The translations under genes and the position numbers were made by a program. The notes under the pieces were generated by a model that saw nothing but the letters and a program-made list of their open reading frames with translations, made no database searches and was not told where the DNA came from. From an uncultured Eudoraea sp. (GTDB lineage: Bacteria > Bacteroidota > Bacteroidia > Flavobacteriales > Flavobacteriaceae), in NCBI GenBank assembly GCA_947258405.1, contig CAMYIE010000003.1:122653-183304 (forward strand): 60,652 nucleotides of DNA, given 5' to 3'. Of the stretch, positions 37,902-46,900 are shown in pieces (the first letter of the stretch is position 1; each line of letters opens with the position of its first letter).

Positions 37902-38627
37902 ATGACATACTGCCTGGGCATAAAACTTAAATCGGGGTTCATAGGAATTTCAGACACAAGGATCACATCCGGAACAGAAACCACGGAAGCCAAAAAAGTA
38001 TTTACAGTCAATAGGAAAAAACATTCCTTTTTTATCATGACTTCCGGACTCCGGTCTGTAAGGGATAAGTCGCTTACCTATTTTAAAGAAATCATTGAGG
38101 AAAACGATGAGTCGTTCAACAAACTTTACAAAGCCGTCAACGCATTTTCCGAACAAGTAAAAAGAGCGGGCAGTGAAGACAAAAAATCCTTAAAGGAAGC
38201 CGGTCTCAGCTTCAACCTGTTTTCGATCATCGGTGGACAACTGGAAGATGATGAGGAACACAAAATCTTCCTTTTATACCCGGAAGGGAACTGGGTTGAG
38301 GTTTCACAGGGATCACCCTTCGTTATTATTGGAAATTCAGGATATGGGAAGCCCATTTTGCATCGTGCCATCAGTTACGATTCCACTCTTAAATTTGCCC
38401 TGAAAACTGGCTTCTTATCATTTGATGCTACCCGTATCAGCGCCAATGATGTGGATTATCCCATCGATGTCATCACTTACAAAAAAGATTCTTTCCACAT
38501 TGTGGAAAAAAGATTTGAAGAAGCAGAACTAAAAAGTATTTCCTCTCTTTGGGATCAAATATTGAGCCAATCGATAAAGACCCTTCCCGAAGATTGGATG
38601 GATAAATTTACAGGTGATTCTGAGTAG
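37902..38627 (+). CDS. Anbu-type (proteasome-like) N-terminal threonine hydrolase
   Basis: A 241-residue protein beginning MTYCLGIKL. In the Anbu family of proteasome-like Ntn hydrolases the Met is removed and Thr2 becomes the nucleophile; TYC is characteristic. Asp18 in GISDTRI and Lys31/Lys32 in EAKKVF match the Asp-Lys pair that activates the Thr. GNSGYGKPILHRAI and the C-terminal helix are typical. The family assembles as open rings or helices. Peptidase action is inferred. It is third in the operon, 23 bases after the alpha-E gene. Confidence 0.9.
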   Translation: MTYCLGIKLKSGFIGISDTRITSGTETTEAKKVFTVNRKKHSFFIMTSGLRSVRDKSLTYFKEIIEENDESFNKLYKAVNAFSEQVKRAGSEDKKSLKEAGLSFNLFSIIGGQLEDDEEHKIFLLYPEGNWVEVSQGSPFVIIGNSGYGKPILHRAISYDSTLKFALKTGFLSFDATRISANDVDYPIDVITYKKDSFHIVEKRFEEAELKSISSLWDQILSQSIKTLPEDWMDKFTGDSE

Positions 38628-38670
38628 CCTAAAAAAGGGTTTGAAGGTCTAAAAATAAAAGAAAGTTTCT

Positions 38671-39519
38671 ATGAGATTCAAGATTGTACATGAAACCGAG
38701 TATGAATTTAGCTCGGAAGTCTTTCTGGAGCCTCATAAATTTAGGTTTAAACCAAGGATGGCGCCGTATATTAAGTTAGAATCCTTTGCACTGGATATAT
38801 CGTCTAGCCCGGCAGGATTGTCCGAGCAGTTGGATCCAGAAGATAATTTCATTCACTTTTGCTGGTTTGAGGGAATGCATAAAAAAATAATTATCAGGGC
38901 AGAATCCGTCATCAAAACGCAGCCGCACAATCCATTCAATTTTTTAATATTCCCACCAACTGTCAATCAAATACCTTTTGTGTATTCAACCGATCTAAGC
39001 CCAAGTCTTGGCCCGTATATGGATACGGTCAGACTTGATCCGGAGTTGATGGCTTACGCGAAGGAATTACTCCAATTCAAAAGTGCTAATACCCTTAATT
39101 TCGTGATTCAACTCACTAGTCAAATCCATAATGATTTTACTCTGGAATTCCGTGAAGAAGGCGCACCTTATGATCCAAACGAAACCTTTGAATTGAAAAG
39201 AGGGTCGTGCCGGGATTTGGTCTGGATGCAAATTCAGTTATTGCGCAATTTAGGTATCGCCGTACGTTTTGTGAGTGGCTATTACTATGTGGATGTGGAA
39301 GAACCAAGATATGAACTCCACGCATGGTCGGAGGTCTTTCTGCCTGGTGCCGGTTGGGTCGGCTTTGACCCCAGCAACGGTATTGTAACCGAGCATACCC
39401 ATATAGCGGTAGCTTCGAGCAGTCTCTACCAGAATACAATGCCCGTGTCCGGTACAATAAGAGGTGATGCCACTTCTGAATTGCAAACCAGCCTTAGCAT
39501 TCATGTCCTCGATCCTTGA
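38671..39519 (+). CDS. Transglutaminase-like cysteine protease
   Basis: A 282-residue protein. The N-terminal beta domain (MRFKIVHETEYEFSSEVFLEPH) is the usual leader of bacterial transglutaminase-like proteins. The catalytic triad is Cys180 in RGSCRDLVWM, His217 in ELHAWSEVFL, and Asp233 in WVGFDPSNG. No signal peptide is seen, so it should act in the cytoplasm. It could hydrolyse or transfer the amide bond made by the ATP-grasp enzyme (inference). It is last in the operon, 43 bases after the Anbu gene. Confidence 0.92.
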   Translation: MRFKIVHETEYEFSSEVFLEPHKFRFKPRMAPYIKLESFALDISSSPAGLSEQLDPEDNFIHFCWFEGMHKKIIIRAESVIKTQPHNPFNFLIFPPTVNQIPFVYSTDLSPSLGPYMDTVRLDPELMAYAKELLQFKSANTLNFVIQLTSQIHNDFTLEFREEGAPYDPNETFELKRGSCRDLVWMQIQLLRNLGIAVRFVSGYYYVDVEEPRYELHAWSEVFLPGAGWVGFDPSNGIVTEHTHIAVASSSLYQNTMPVSGTIRGDATSELQTSLSIHVLDP

Positions 39520-39623
39520 TTCCAGAACAACAGAAATCCACTAGAACAGGGACTGAACTTCGCACAAATGATTACAAGGGTTAAAAGCTTTATAGTCAAT
39601 TCTTTTACTCTGAAACTTTTGCA

Positions 39624-39651
39624 AAAACAAAAACCTCCCGAAAAGGAGGTT
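39624..39651 (-). terminator. Rho-independent terminator of tRNA-Leu
   Basis: On the minus strand AACCTCC and GGAGGTT pair around a 6-base loop and are followed by TTTGTTTTTG. It lies 9 bases past the tRNA 3' end. It may also weakly stop transcripts of the transglutaminase operon. Confidence 0.75.
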
Positions 39652-39659
39652 ATTTGTTG

Positions 39660-39741
39660 TACAGGCGGAGAGACTCGAACTCTCACACCTTTCGGCACTA
39701 GATCCTAAATCTAGCGTGTCTACCAATTCCACCACGCCTGC
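39660..39741 (-). tRNA. tRNA-Leu (UAG)
   Basis: The minus strand folds as a class II tRNA. The acceptor stem is GCAGGCG/CGCCTGT (a G-U first pair) with discriminator A. The anticodon loop TTTAGGA gives anticodon UAG. There is a short variable arm and the T-loop GTTCGAGTC. CCA is not encoded. A broken copy of its 5' half lies just upstream. Confidence 0.93.
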
Positions 39742-39784
39742 ATTTCAATAAATCTTAAAAACCACACACTCGGCTTTTCTTCGC

Positions 39785-39839
39785 AGCGTGTCTGCCTCCC
39801 TCCCGATAGCTATCGGGATATCGGAACCACCACGCCTGC
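39785..39839 (-). pseudogene. Remnant of a second tRNA-Leu 5' half, interrupted by a palindrome
   Basis: The minus strand shows GCAGGCGTGGTGG, identical to the first 13 bases of the intact tRNA-Leu. After 30 unrelated bases comes GGCAGACACGCT, matching the D-arm and following bases of the tRNA (GGTAGACACGCT, one difference). In the intact gene only 4 bases separate these blocks. The flanking CATTTC on the plus strand is shared too. No anticodon arm or 3' half can be found. Confidence 0.65.
39801..39818. repeat. Perfect 18-bp palindrome inside the tRNA-Leu remnant
   Basis: TCCCGATAGCTATCGGGA is its own reverse complement. It occupies the D-loop position of the tRNA remnant. I recall similar CCCGATAGCTATCGGG palindromes as dispersed elements in Flavobacteriia; that is memory, not a search. 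Confidence 0.75.
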
Positions 39840-39954
39840 ATTTCCAATTTGCATTGGGCCTGCAAATATAATTGAAAATAATTATTTAAAACTTTTTAAT
39901 GACAAAATTTCAATCCATCTTTTTGTACATTTATCATAACTACAAATAAGCATT

Positions 39955-41349
39955 ATGGACCGCGTTGGCGAGTATATTTCCAGAAACAAACAACGATTTA
40001 TTGACGAACTATTCGAACTCTTGAGAATCCCATCGGTTAGTGCGGATTCGGCTTTTTCGGAAGATGTGATGAACGCTGCAAAAAATGTGGCGGCTTCTCT
40101 TAAAGACGCTGGATGCGAGCTGGTGGAAATTTGCGAAACCAAAGGCTACCCAATTGTTTATGGCGAAAAAATTATCGACTCCTCCCTGCCCACTGTTCTG
40201 GTATACGGGCATTACGACGTACAACCTCCTGATCCCATAGAATTATGGGACTCCCCTCCTTTTGAGCCTGTGGTAAGGCCGACTGACATCCACCCGGACG
40301 GTGCTATTTTCGCTCGGGGTGCATCGGACGATAAAGGCCAGATGTTCATGCATGTAAAAGCCCTTGAATTTATGGTTCGCAACGATCAACTTCCCTGCAA
40401 TGTGAAGTTTATGATTGAAGGAGAGGAAGAAGTGGGCAGCTCAAGTCTTGGTGACTTTGTTAAGGAAAATCACGAAAAATTAAAAAACGATATCATCCTG
40501 ATCTCTGATACCGGGATGATCGCCAACGACGTACCCTCAATAACTACCGGTCTTCGAGGATTGAGCTATGTAGAGGTAGAGGTTACCGGCCCAAACCGTG
40601 ATCTGCACTCAGGTTTATACGGCGGTGCGGTGGCCAACCCAATCAATATCCTCAATAAGATGATCGCCTCCTTACACGATGAGAACAACCATATTACCAT
40701 CCCTGGGTTTTATGACAAAGTGGAAGAACTTTCCGAAGAGGAACGCCAGGTGATGGCCCAGGCTCCTTTTAACCTGGAAGCCTATCAGGAAGTCATCGAT
40801 ATCGATGCAGTTTATGGGGAAAATAGTTATACAACCAACGAAAGAAATTCAATCAGGCCAACACTCGATGTGAATGGCATCTGGGGTGGCTACACCGGAG
40901 AAGGTGCCAAAACAGTCATCCCAAGTAAGGCCTATGCCAAAATTTCTATGCGCCTGGTACCGCATCAGGACTGGATTGAAATTACGGAGCTCTTTACAAG
41001 GCATTTCGAAAATATAGCTCCGGCTGGTGTTCGTGTAAAAGTAACCCCCCACCATGGCGGACAGAGCTATGTTACTCCTATAGATAATATTGGCTATAAA
41101 GCGGCCAGTAAAGCGTATGAGACTACTTTTGGCAAAGTCCCGATCCCAAAACGCAATGGAGGCAGTATTCCAATAGTTCCTTTATTCGAAGATGAATTGG
41201 GCAGTAAATCCATACTTATGGGATTTGGTCTGGACAGCAATGCCATCCACTCGCCCAATGAACATCTGGCGATCTGGAATTTTCTTAAAGGGATTGAGAC
41301 CATTCCTTATTTTTATAAATACTTCGCTGAATTATATAAAACCAGCTGA
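39955..41349 (+). CDS. M20-family metallodipeptidase
   Basis: A 464-residue M20 peptidase of the dipeptidase/ArgE-DapE type. Metal ligands are in VYGHYDVQPPDP (His, with the conserved Asp), ARGASDDKGQM (bridging Asp), and IEGEEEVGSS (general base Glu followed by a Glu ligand). The long central lid domain includes DLHSGLYGGAVANP. NAIHSPNEHL near the C-terminus gives the last His. No signal peptide is visible, so it probably degrades dipeptides or small peptides in the cytoplasm. A -7-like box is not clear. Confidence 0.92.
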   Translation: MDRVGEYISRNKQRFIDELFELLRIPSVSADSAFSEDVMNAAKNVAASLKDAGCELVEICETKGYPIVYGEKIIDSSLPTVLVYGHYDVQPPDPIELWDSPPFEPVVRPTDIHPDGAIFARGASDDKGQMFMHVKALEFMVRNDQLPCNVKFMIEGEEEVGSSSLGDFVKENHEKLKNDIILISDTGMIANDVPSITTGLRGLSYVEVEVTGPNRDLHSGLYGGAVANPINILNKMIASLHDENNHITIPGFYDKVEELSEEERQVMAQAPFNLEAYQEVIDIDAVYGENSYTTNERNSIRPTLDVNGIWGGYTGEGAKTVIPSKAYAKISMRLVPHQDWIEITELFTRHFENIAPAGVRVKVTPHHGGQSYVTPIDNIGYKAASKAYETTFGKVPIPKRNGGSIPIVPLFEDELGSKSILMGFGLDSNAIHSPNEHLAIWNFLKGIETIPYFYKYFAELYKTS

Positions 41350-41434
41350 AGTTTAGAAAATCTAGTGCTCTTTTTTGTAACAAAATGTGCAAAGTTGCGT
41401 TCTAACTAGCAAGCAATCAAAAACGAACACTATT

Positions 41435-42535
41435 ATGATACGTCGCTTTTTTCTGCTCTGTTCCGGGGCGGATATGGATATTCTCGAAACTTGTTCCTCT
41501 GGTGAAAAAAACAAATATGCAGGCATTGGTGCCACCGTATTTTTTACGGCTTTAATGGCCTTCATTGCTGCGTCTTATGCGCTGTATACGGTATTTGATA
41601 ATGTCTATGCGGCAGTGATCTTCGGGCTTTTATGGGGTTTGTTGATCTTTAACCTGGATCGCTTTATCGTTTCTACCATCAAGAAAAGAGATAGCGTCAA
41701 AAGCGAATTATGGCAAGCCACCCCCAGAATCATATTGGCGGTTATCATCGCCGTTGTTATTTCTAAACCCCTCGAATTAAAGATCTTCGAAAAGGAAATC
41801 AACCGGGTATTGCTAGAGCAAAAAAATGATCTCACCCTGGCCAATAAAGAACAAATATCACTTCAGTATACTCCTGTTGTTGATGAATTACAGTCGGAAA
41901 TCGAAGCTTTGAAGGCCGAGATCGATACCAAAGAGCAGGAAACCAATGAATTGTATGAAACCTATATCGCAGAGGCCGAGGGCCGTAAGGGAACCCTTTT
42001 GTTAGGCAAGGGGCCGGTATACAGGGAAAAACGTGAAAAGCACGACACCTATGTGGCCGAGTTGTCCGAATTAAAAGAGACCAACAAGCAGAAAATTCTG
42101 GACCTTGAAACTCAAATCGCTAACCTTGACCGGGAATATGCTTTGGATATTGAGAAATCACAACCGATAATTGACGGTTTCGACGGTTTGATGGCCCGTA
42201 TCAATGCTCTGGGTGAACTTCCATGGTTTCCTTCATTTTTTATCTTTTTACTCTTTCTGGCCATCGAAACTTCCCCCATTTTTGCCAAATTAGTGGCTCC
42301 CAAAGGTCCTTATGATTTGAAACTTGAGGAGGAAGAGTCTATAATAGCTACCTGGGTAGAACAGAAAATAGCGCAACGCGCAGAAATACTTGCTACCGAT
42401 TCGAGCCTCAACGAAAGGATTTATGCAGAGATCGCCGAAGAGGAGGCTGTATATGCCTACAAAAAACAAAAGGCAGAGGAGCTGCTTCGACTACAGGCCG
42501 ATGCGTTTCACGAATTGCAGCTAAAGAACCTTTAG
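41435..42535 (+). CDS. DUF4407 membrane protein with coiled coil
   Basis: A 366-residue protein. The N-terminus MIRRFFLLCSGADMDILETC is the DUF4407 signature. Three hydrophobic helices lie within residues 30-120. A long charged coiled-coil segment (about 130-245, rich in Glu/Lys) follows, then a fourth helix (WFPSFFIFLLFLAIETSPIFAKL) and a charged C-terminal tail. I start at ATG 41435, because the 16 residues upstream are not family-like. The role is unknown. It converges with the receiver-glycosyltransferase gene. Confidence 0.85.
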   Translation: MIRRFFLLCSGADMDILETCSSGEKNKYAGIGATVFFTALMAFIAASYALYTVFDNVYAAVIFGLLWGLLIFNLDRFIVSTIKKRDSVKSELWQATPRIILAVIIAVVISKPLELKIFEKEINRVLLEQKNDLTLANKEQISLQYTPVVDELQSEIEALKAEIDTKEQETNELYETYIAEAEGRKGTLLLGKGPVYREKREKHDTYVAELSELKETNKQKILDLETQIANLDREYALDIEKSQPIIDGFDGLMARINALGELPWFPSFFIFLLFLAIETSPIFAKLVAPKGPYDLKLEEEESIIATWVEQKIAQRAEILATDSSLNERIYAEIAEEEAVYAYKKQKAEELLRLQADAFHELQLKNL

Positions 42536-42578
42536 CAGTCTTTTACGACTTAAGTGGTTGTCCTGATCATCCCATTAT

Positions 42579-43724
42579 TCAGGAAGCTTTGTAGTGCATA
42601 GCAATTTTGGCAAGCTGCCCTACAATATTGAATGAATCCTTCATACTTAGCTTTGATCCGTCGGCATGAATCCATCGCTTCAACGGTTGTTCGCATATGA
42701 TCTCTTTCGCCCGTTCCGCACCGTAACTTTTACGGATCCTTACAAAGATCTCTACATCGAACAACCAACGGGTAACAAATTTCTTAGTCAGTACTAGTGC
42801 TGCCATATCCCGATCCATGATCTTTGCACCACACTGGGTATCCTTGAACTTCATTCCCAGAATTTTCTGTATGATCAGGTTTATCGTTTTGCTTATAATC
42901 TGACGCGCGGAATGCTTAGTAATATCGGCACCCATTCTGCTGATTCGAGACCCGCTGACAATTTTGAACTCCGAGTGCTCCATGGTGTTTACCAGGCTTT
43001 GGAAGTCATTAAGATCGGTTGAGAGATCAGCATCGAGATATCCGATATAATCCAATTGGCGATCCTGCAAAAGATGAAGCGCTCCTTGTCTTACAGCTTC
43101 TGCTTTTCCACCATTTATTACACGGTTAACTATGCTTATAGATTCTTCGTTACCCTTGCGTACACGCTTGAGTACCTTCAGGGTTTCATCCGTACTCCCG
43201 TCGTTTACAAAGCACAGGTGATAGCCGTAATTGTTTTCAACGAATTCTTTAAAATCCCTGACCGACAGCCTTTCTTCCTCATTATAGCATGGAATAATCA
43301 CCCCAACACATGATTTATGAAGGTACTGATTGTGATATCCGTTTGTGGTTTCCACAGAAACAGTGGGCCTTCCAATGATCCTGTTGATCCTGGCCAGCAC
43401 CTCATTGAGACTTACGGGCTTCTTCATGAAATCATCAATACCAAGCTCAAAACTCTCTTTTATCGTCCACTCACTCGTTTTCCCGGACATGATCAATACA
43501 GGTATGTCCGACTTCTTTTCCTGACGGATAAATTTGACCACTTCCAACCCGCTTATGTAGGGCATGTTGATATCCAGGATCACAAGATCGGGGTTGAATT
43601 CGGCGAATATTTTCATCCCTGAATAAGCGTTTTGGGCACTTTTTACTTCATACCCTTGTTCTTTTAATTTTTTTTCTAACGACATCAAAATAAGTTGCTG
43701 ATCGTCTATTGCCAGGATCTTCAT
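42579..43724 (-). CDS. Response-regulator receiver fused to GT2 glycosyltransferase
   Basis: A 381-residue fusion. Residues 1-120 are a complete receiver domain: acidic pair Asp7-Asp8, phosphorylation site Asp51 in VILDINMP, switch Ser in LIMSGKT, and Lys in FMKKPV. Residues 135-381 are a GT2 domain like dolichyl-phosphate glucosyltransferase/DPM synthase: GVIIPCYNEEERL, FVNDGSTDET, YLDADLSTDLND (DxD), and TQCGAKIMDRD. It would transfer a sugar from a nucleotide sugar, perhaps to a lipid phosphate, under phosphorylation control (inference). It is a single gene, divergent from the membrane-protein operon, with 21-bp-spaced direct repeats between them. Confidence 0.93.
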   Translation of the reverse strand: MKILAIDDQQLILMSLEKKLKEQGYEVKSAQNAYSGMKIFAEFNPDLVILDINMPYISGLEVVKFIRQEKKSDIPVLIMSGKTSEWTIKESFELGIDDFMKKPVSLNEVLARINRIIGRPTVSVETTNGYHNQYLHKSCVGVIIPCYNEEERLSVRDFKEFVENNYGYHLCFVNDGSTDETLKVLKRVRKGNEESISIVNRVINGGKAEAVRQGALHLLQDRQLDYIGYLDADLSTDLNDFQSLVNTMEHSEFKIVSGSRISRMGADITKHSARQIISKTINLIIQKILGMKFKDTQCGAKIMDRDMAALVLTKKFVTRWLFDVEIFVRIRKSYGAERAKEIICEQPLKRWIHADGSKLSMKDSFNIVGQLAKIAMHYKAS

Positions 43725-43771
43725 AGGTTAAGTATTTTAAATTTTAATCACTGATTATATAAATAATACGC

Positions 43772-43779
43772 CAAATCTA
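43772..43779 (-). promoter_or_regulatory. -7 box for the receiver-GT2 gene
   Basis: On the minus strand TAGATTTG matches TAnnTTTG. Exactly 30 bases separate it from the nearest 21-bp-spaced repeat at 43810. Confidence 0.55.
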
Positions 43780-43809
43780 GCCCGGATCGATGGTCTGATC
43801 GGGTGGTGA

Positions 43810-43861
43810 AAGTTAAATGGGCGTTTTATGTAGACGAATGGAGATTCTCCGTAGACAGGTG
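43810..43861 (+). promoter_or_regulatory. Operator A: three direct repeats at 21-bp spacing (predicted LytTR sites)
   Basis: AAGTTAAATG (43810), TAGACGAATG (43831) and TAGACAGGTG (43852) start exactly 21 bp apart. They lie between the divergent receiver-GT2 gene and the GT-C-like/lipoprotein/hydrolase operon. LytTR regulators typically bind about 9-bp direct repeats separated by 12-13 bases. A possible plus-strand -7 box TAATTTTA is at 43888-43895. Confidence 0.7.
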
Positions 43862-43925
43862 ATTATGGTCTTTGCATATAATATATCTAATTTTATTCTG
43901 TTTTATTTTCTTACAGTATTAGGTG

Positions 43926-46900
43926 ATGAAAAAGACCAATATCTTACTGATCTTAGCGATAATTTTCGGCCTGGCATTCCATGGTTCGGCGATCTTCTTC
44001 ACGCTGGAAGAGACCTATGATGCTTACATTCACCTCTTTTTTGCCGGCCATTATGCCGATAACTGGTTTGAACACTGGAACTATAAATGGTATACCGGTT
44101 TCTCCATACATGGCTATCCGCCATTGGTACACCAGGCTATGGCACTGTTGTCGCTTGTTGGAGGTCTTAAGTTCGGGCTCTATTCCATCGCCTTTCTCAG
44201 CATTATCCTCTTTGTTACTGGTATTTACAGATATGGGTTACTGTTAAGCGGGCGTCGCGACATCGCGGGATACACGGCCATCCTGGCGGTGCTGTCTACC
44301 GCCTTTGTCGAAACACTTCACCTTTTCGGGCAGTTGCCCAGCATTATAGGGCTTTCATTGTTGTTGCATGCACTTCCCGGAATATATCTGTGGGTTCGCC
44401 ATGGCACCTCCAAAAACTTGATCACCTCTCTGTCGTTGATAGCGGTAATGGTAAGCTCACACCATGTTACTCCGATATTCGGGATGGTATTTTTTGTGTT
44501 CCCGCTCATCGGGATGGCAATTATGGACAATTCGCGGGAAGAGACCGGCGACTTCAAAAAGGTTACTTTCGGTGTTTTCCTCCACCATTTTAAAAAGGTT
44601 TTCTGGAGGATCGTCAGTTTTGGTATGTCTTCCCTGGTGCTTATTGTCATTTGCATCCTCCCATACTGGGTCAATACCAAGAAAAACCCGATTACACAAG
44701 TTCCCATTCCCCACGGATCACGGGATAACTTTCTGGAAATAACCTCATCCGGACTTGTGTTTTTTATGATCCCATGGGGCATCCTGCTATTAGTGATGCC
44801 TTACCTTTTTTACCGGTTTTACAGCAAGCGATATCTCTTTCTTGGCCTCTCTTTCTCACTGTTAACACTTCTGGGCACGGGGGGCACTACGCCATTGCCA
44901 AGAATGATTCTGGGTGAAAATGCATTTAATATCCTGACCCTGGACAGGTTTACGCTCTGGGCTACTATGATGGCTTTGCCGGTATTCGGGGAATTTGCCT
45001 ATCGATTTGCAAAAGGTGATATCCGGCAATTCCTGCAAGAGAAATTCGGATCTATCTATTATCGTCTTCTGGGTGGGTTTCTCGCAATAATCCTGCTTTT
45101 CTCTGTGGTTTTCACCATGAGTCTTGGTTATTTCCGTCCAGCCCAGCCAGAAAAGATCAATATGCTGCCCATCGTAAATTTTTTGAATCAGGACCAGCAC
45201 GATCGTTGGCGATACCTAACCCTTGGGTTTGGTGATCAAATGGCCTGGCTTTCTGCATTGACCAATGCCAATACCGTAGATGGCAATTATCATTCTGCAC
45301 GCAGGCTACCTGAACTCACCAGCAGAGCCATTGAAAGACTGGAAAATTCGAAATACAAGGGAGTTGAAGGAATCGGATCGCTTCAGCAGTTCCTTACCAC
45401 CCCAGAGAAATATCATCTTAAATTCATCTTTTCGAACGACAAGTTCTACGATCCCTTACTTTTCTTCTGTGGCTGGGAGCGTTTAGAACAGCTGGAAAAT
45501 GGGGTTATGGTCTGGGAGCGGCTCAATGTATCACCACTACCAGCGGTACTTCCCAGGAAAGAGGTCTCTGGGGCTCTTAAACTGATGTGGAGCCTGATTC
45601 CTGTATCCGTATTGCTGCTTGCCCTGGTCCTCAATGTTCAGGTGGTTTGGTGGAAAGCAATTAAAATGAAAAAAAATCAAAACGGGGTCTATGAACAGCT
45701 CCAAGCCAAATTTCACCCCCCGGGAAAATTACTCATCTTCAGTCAGCTTTGGGGTCTGATGATCTGTATCCTGTTCTTATTCGGGATCTACCGGCTATAT
45801 CTGAAAAATGCAGAACGGTATAATCCCCAAAATGTGGTCAAAGCCTACTATGATGCCCTCGATTATAGGGAATTCGATAAGGGGCATTCTTTTCTGGACC
45901 CCGAAGCAGAACTCAGTTTAGATCGGTATATGCTCCAGATATCAACCTCAGACGGATTGCTGAGCTCCTATGCCAAAATGGACGAAATAGAAGTTAACAT
46001 CGTCGATCAATCCAAAAATTCGGCTACCATCCATGTATCGACAAAGTGGATTACTCCCTTGGAGTCCATCAAAAAGGAATATAGACATAAGCTGGTAAAA
46101 AGGGAAGGAAACTGGTTTATCATCCCCGGCAACATTACCACCGACATTCCACCAGATCAACTGTTCACTGAGAATCAAACCACTTATTTCAACCATGGCC
46201 GGCGCCGCGTAGGTTCTCAAAAAACCCATTACGATGACATATTGGAGCAGCCCCTTCTACGCGTACTTTCCTCAAAACTCGTAAAATACCAGGGCCGCTA
46301 TAGCATTGTAGGAGAGGTTCAAAATATTGACAAGGTGCCCTCTGATATAATGATCCGATCCACAATTTATGCTGCTGATGGCAGCGATCTGGCTCAGTAC
46401 GATGCAAAATACCATCTTAAACATAAACTCTTGCCGCAGGAGACCACTGTGTTCCGGATAGATTTCGAGGATATCTCATGGAAGGACACCTTAGAAGAAG
46501 TGCCGAACACCTACCAGCCGGATCAATTTACCCCTGCTGTAATACCTGGTGTACCCAGCTATTTTAATCTTCAGTGCGCCGGCAACATCAGCAATAAAGA
46601 TCCCAACAAGAGCTTAGCGCTTCAAAATATCGAATCAGAGAATGGTCAATTACGCGGTACCATCTACAATCAAGGGGTCCAGGAAATCACTGTGCCACAA
46701 TTACTCGTCTCTTACTACAGTGAGAACCGCGAACTCCTTTGGGTAGATCACCGTTTTCTTGAAGAAGGAATACGGGTAGGAAGGAAAAAAGAGTTTAGGT
46801 ATGCGATGCCAGACTTGTCCGGACTTAAGATTATTAGTGAAGACCTGTCGCTTTGCTTTGTGAACGGCCTTCCCAATCCGGCTGAAAACAGGGTGGGTCT

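Noticed and set aside
43783-43792. CGGATCGATG as a further operator repeat in region A
   Set aside because: It matches 7 of 10 positions but is 27 bp from the next repeat, out of the 21-bp phase.
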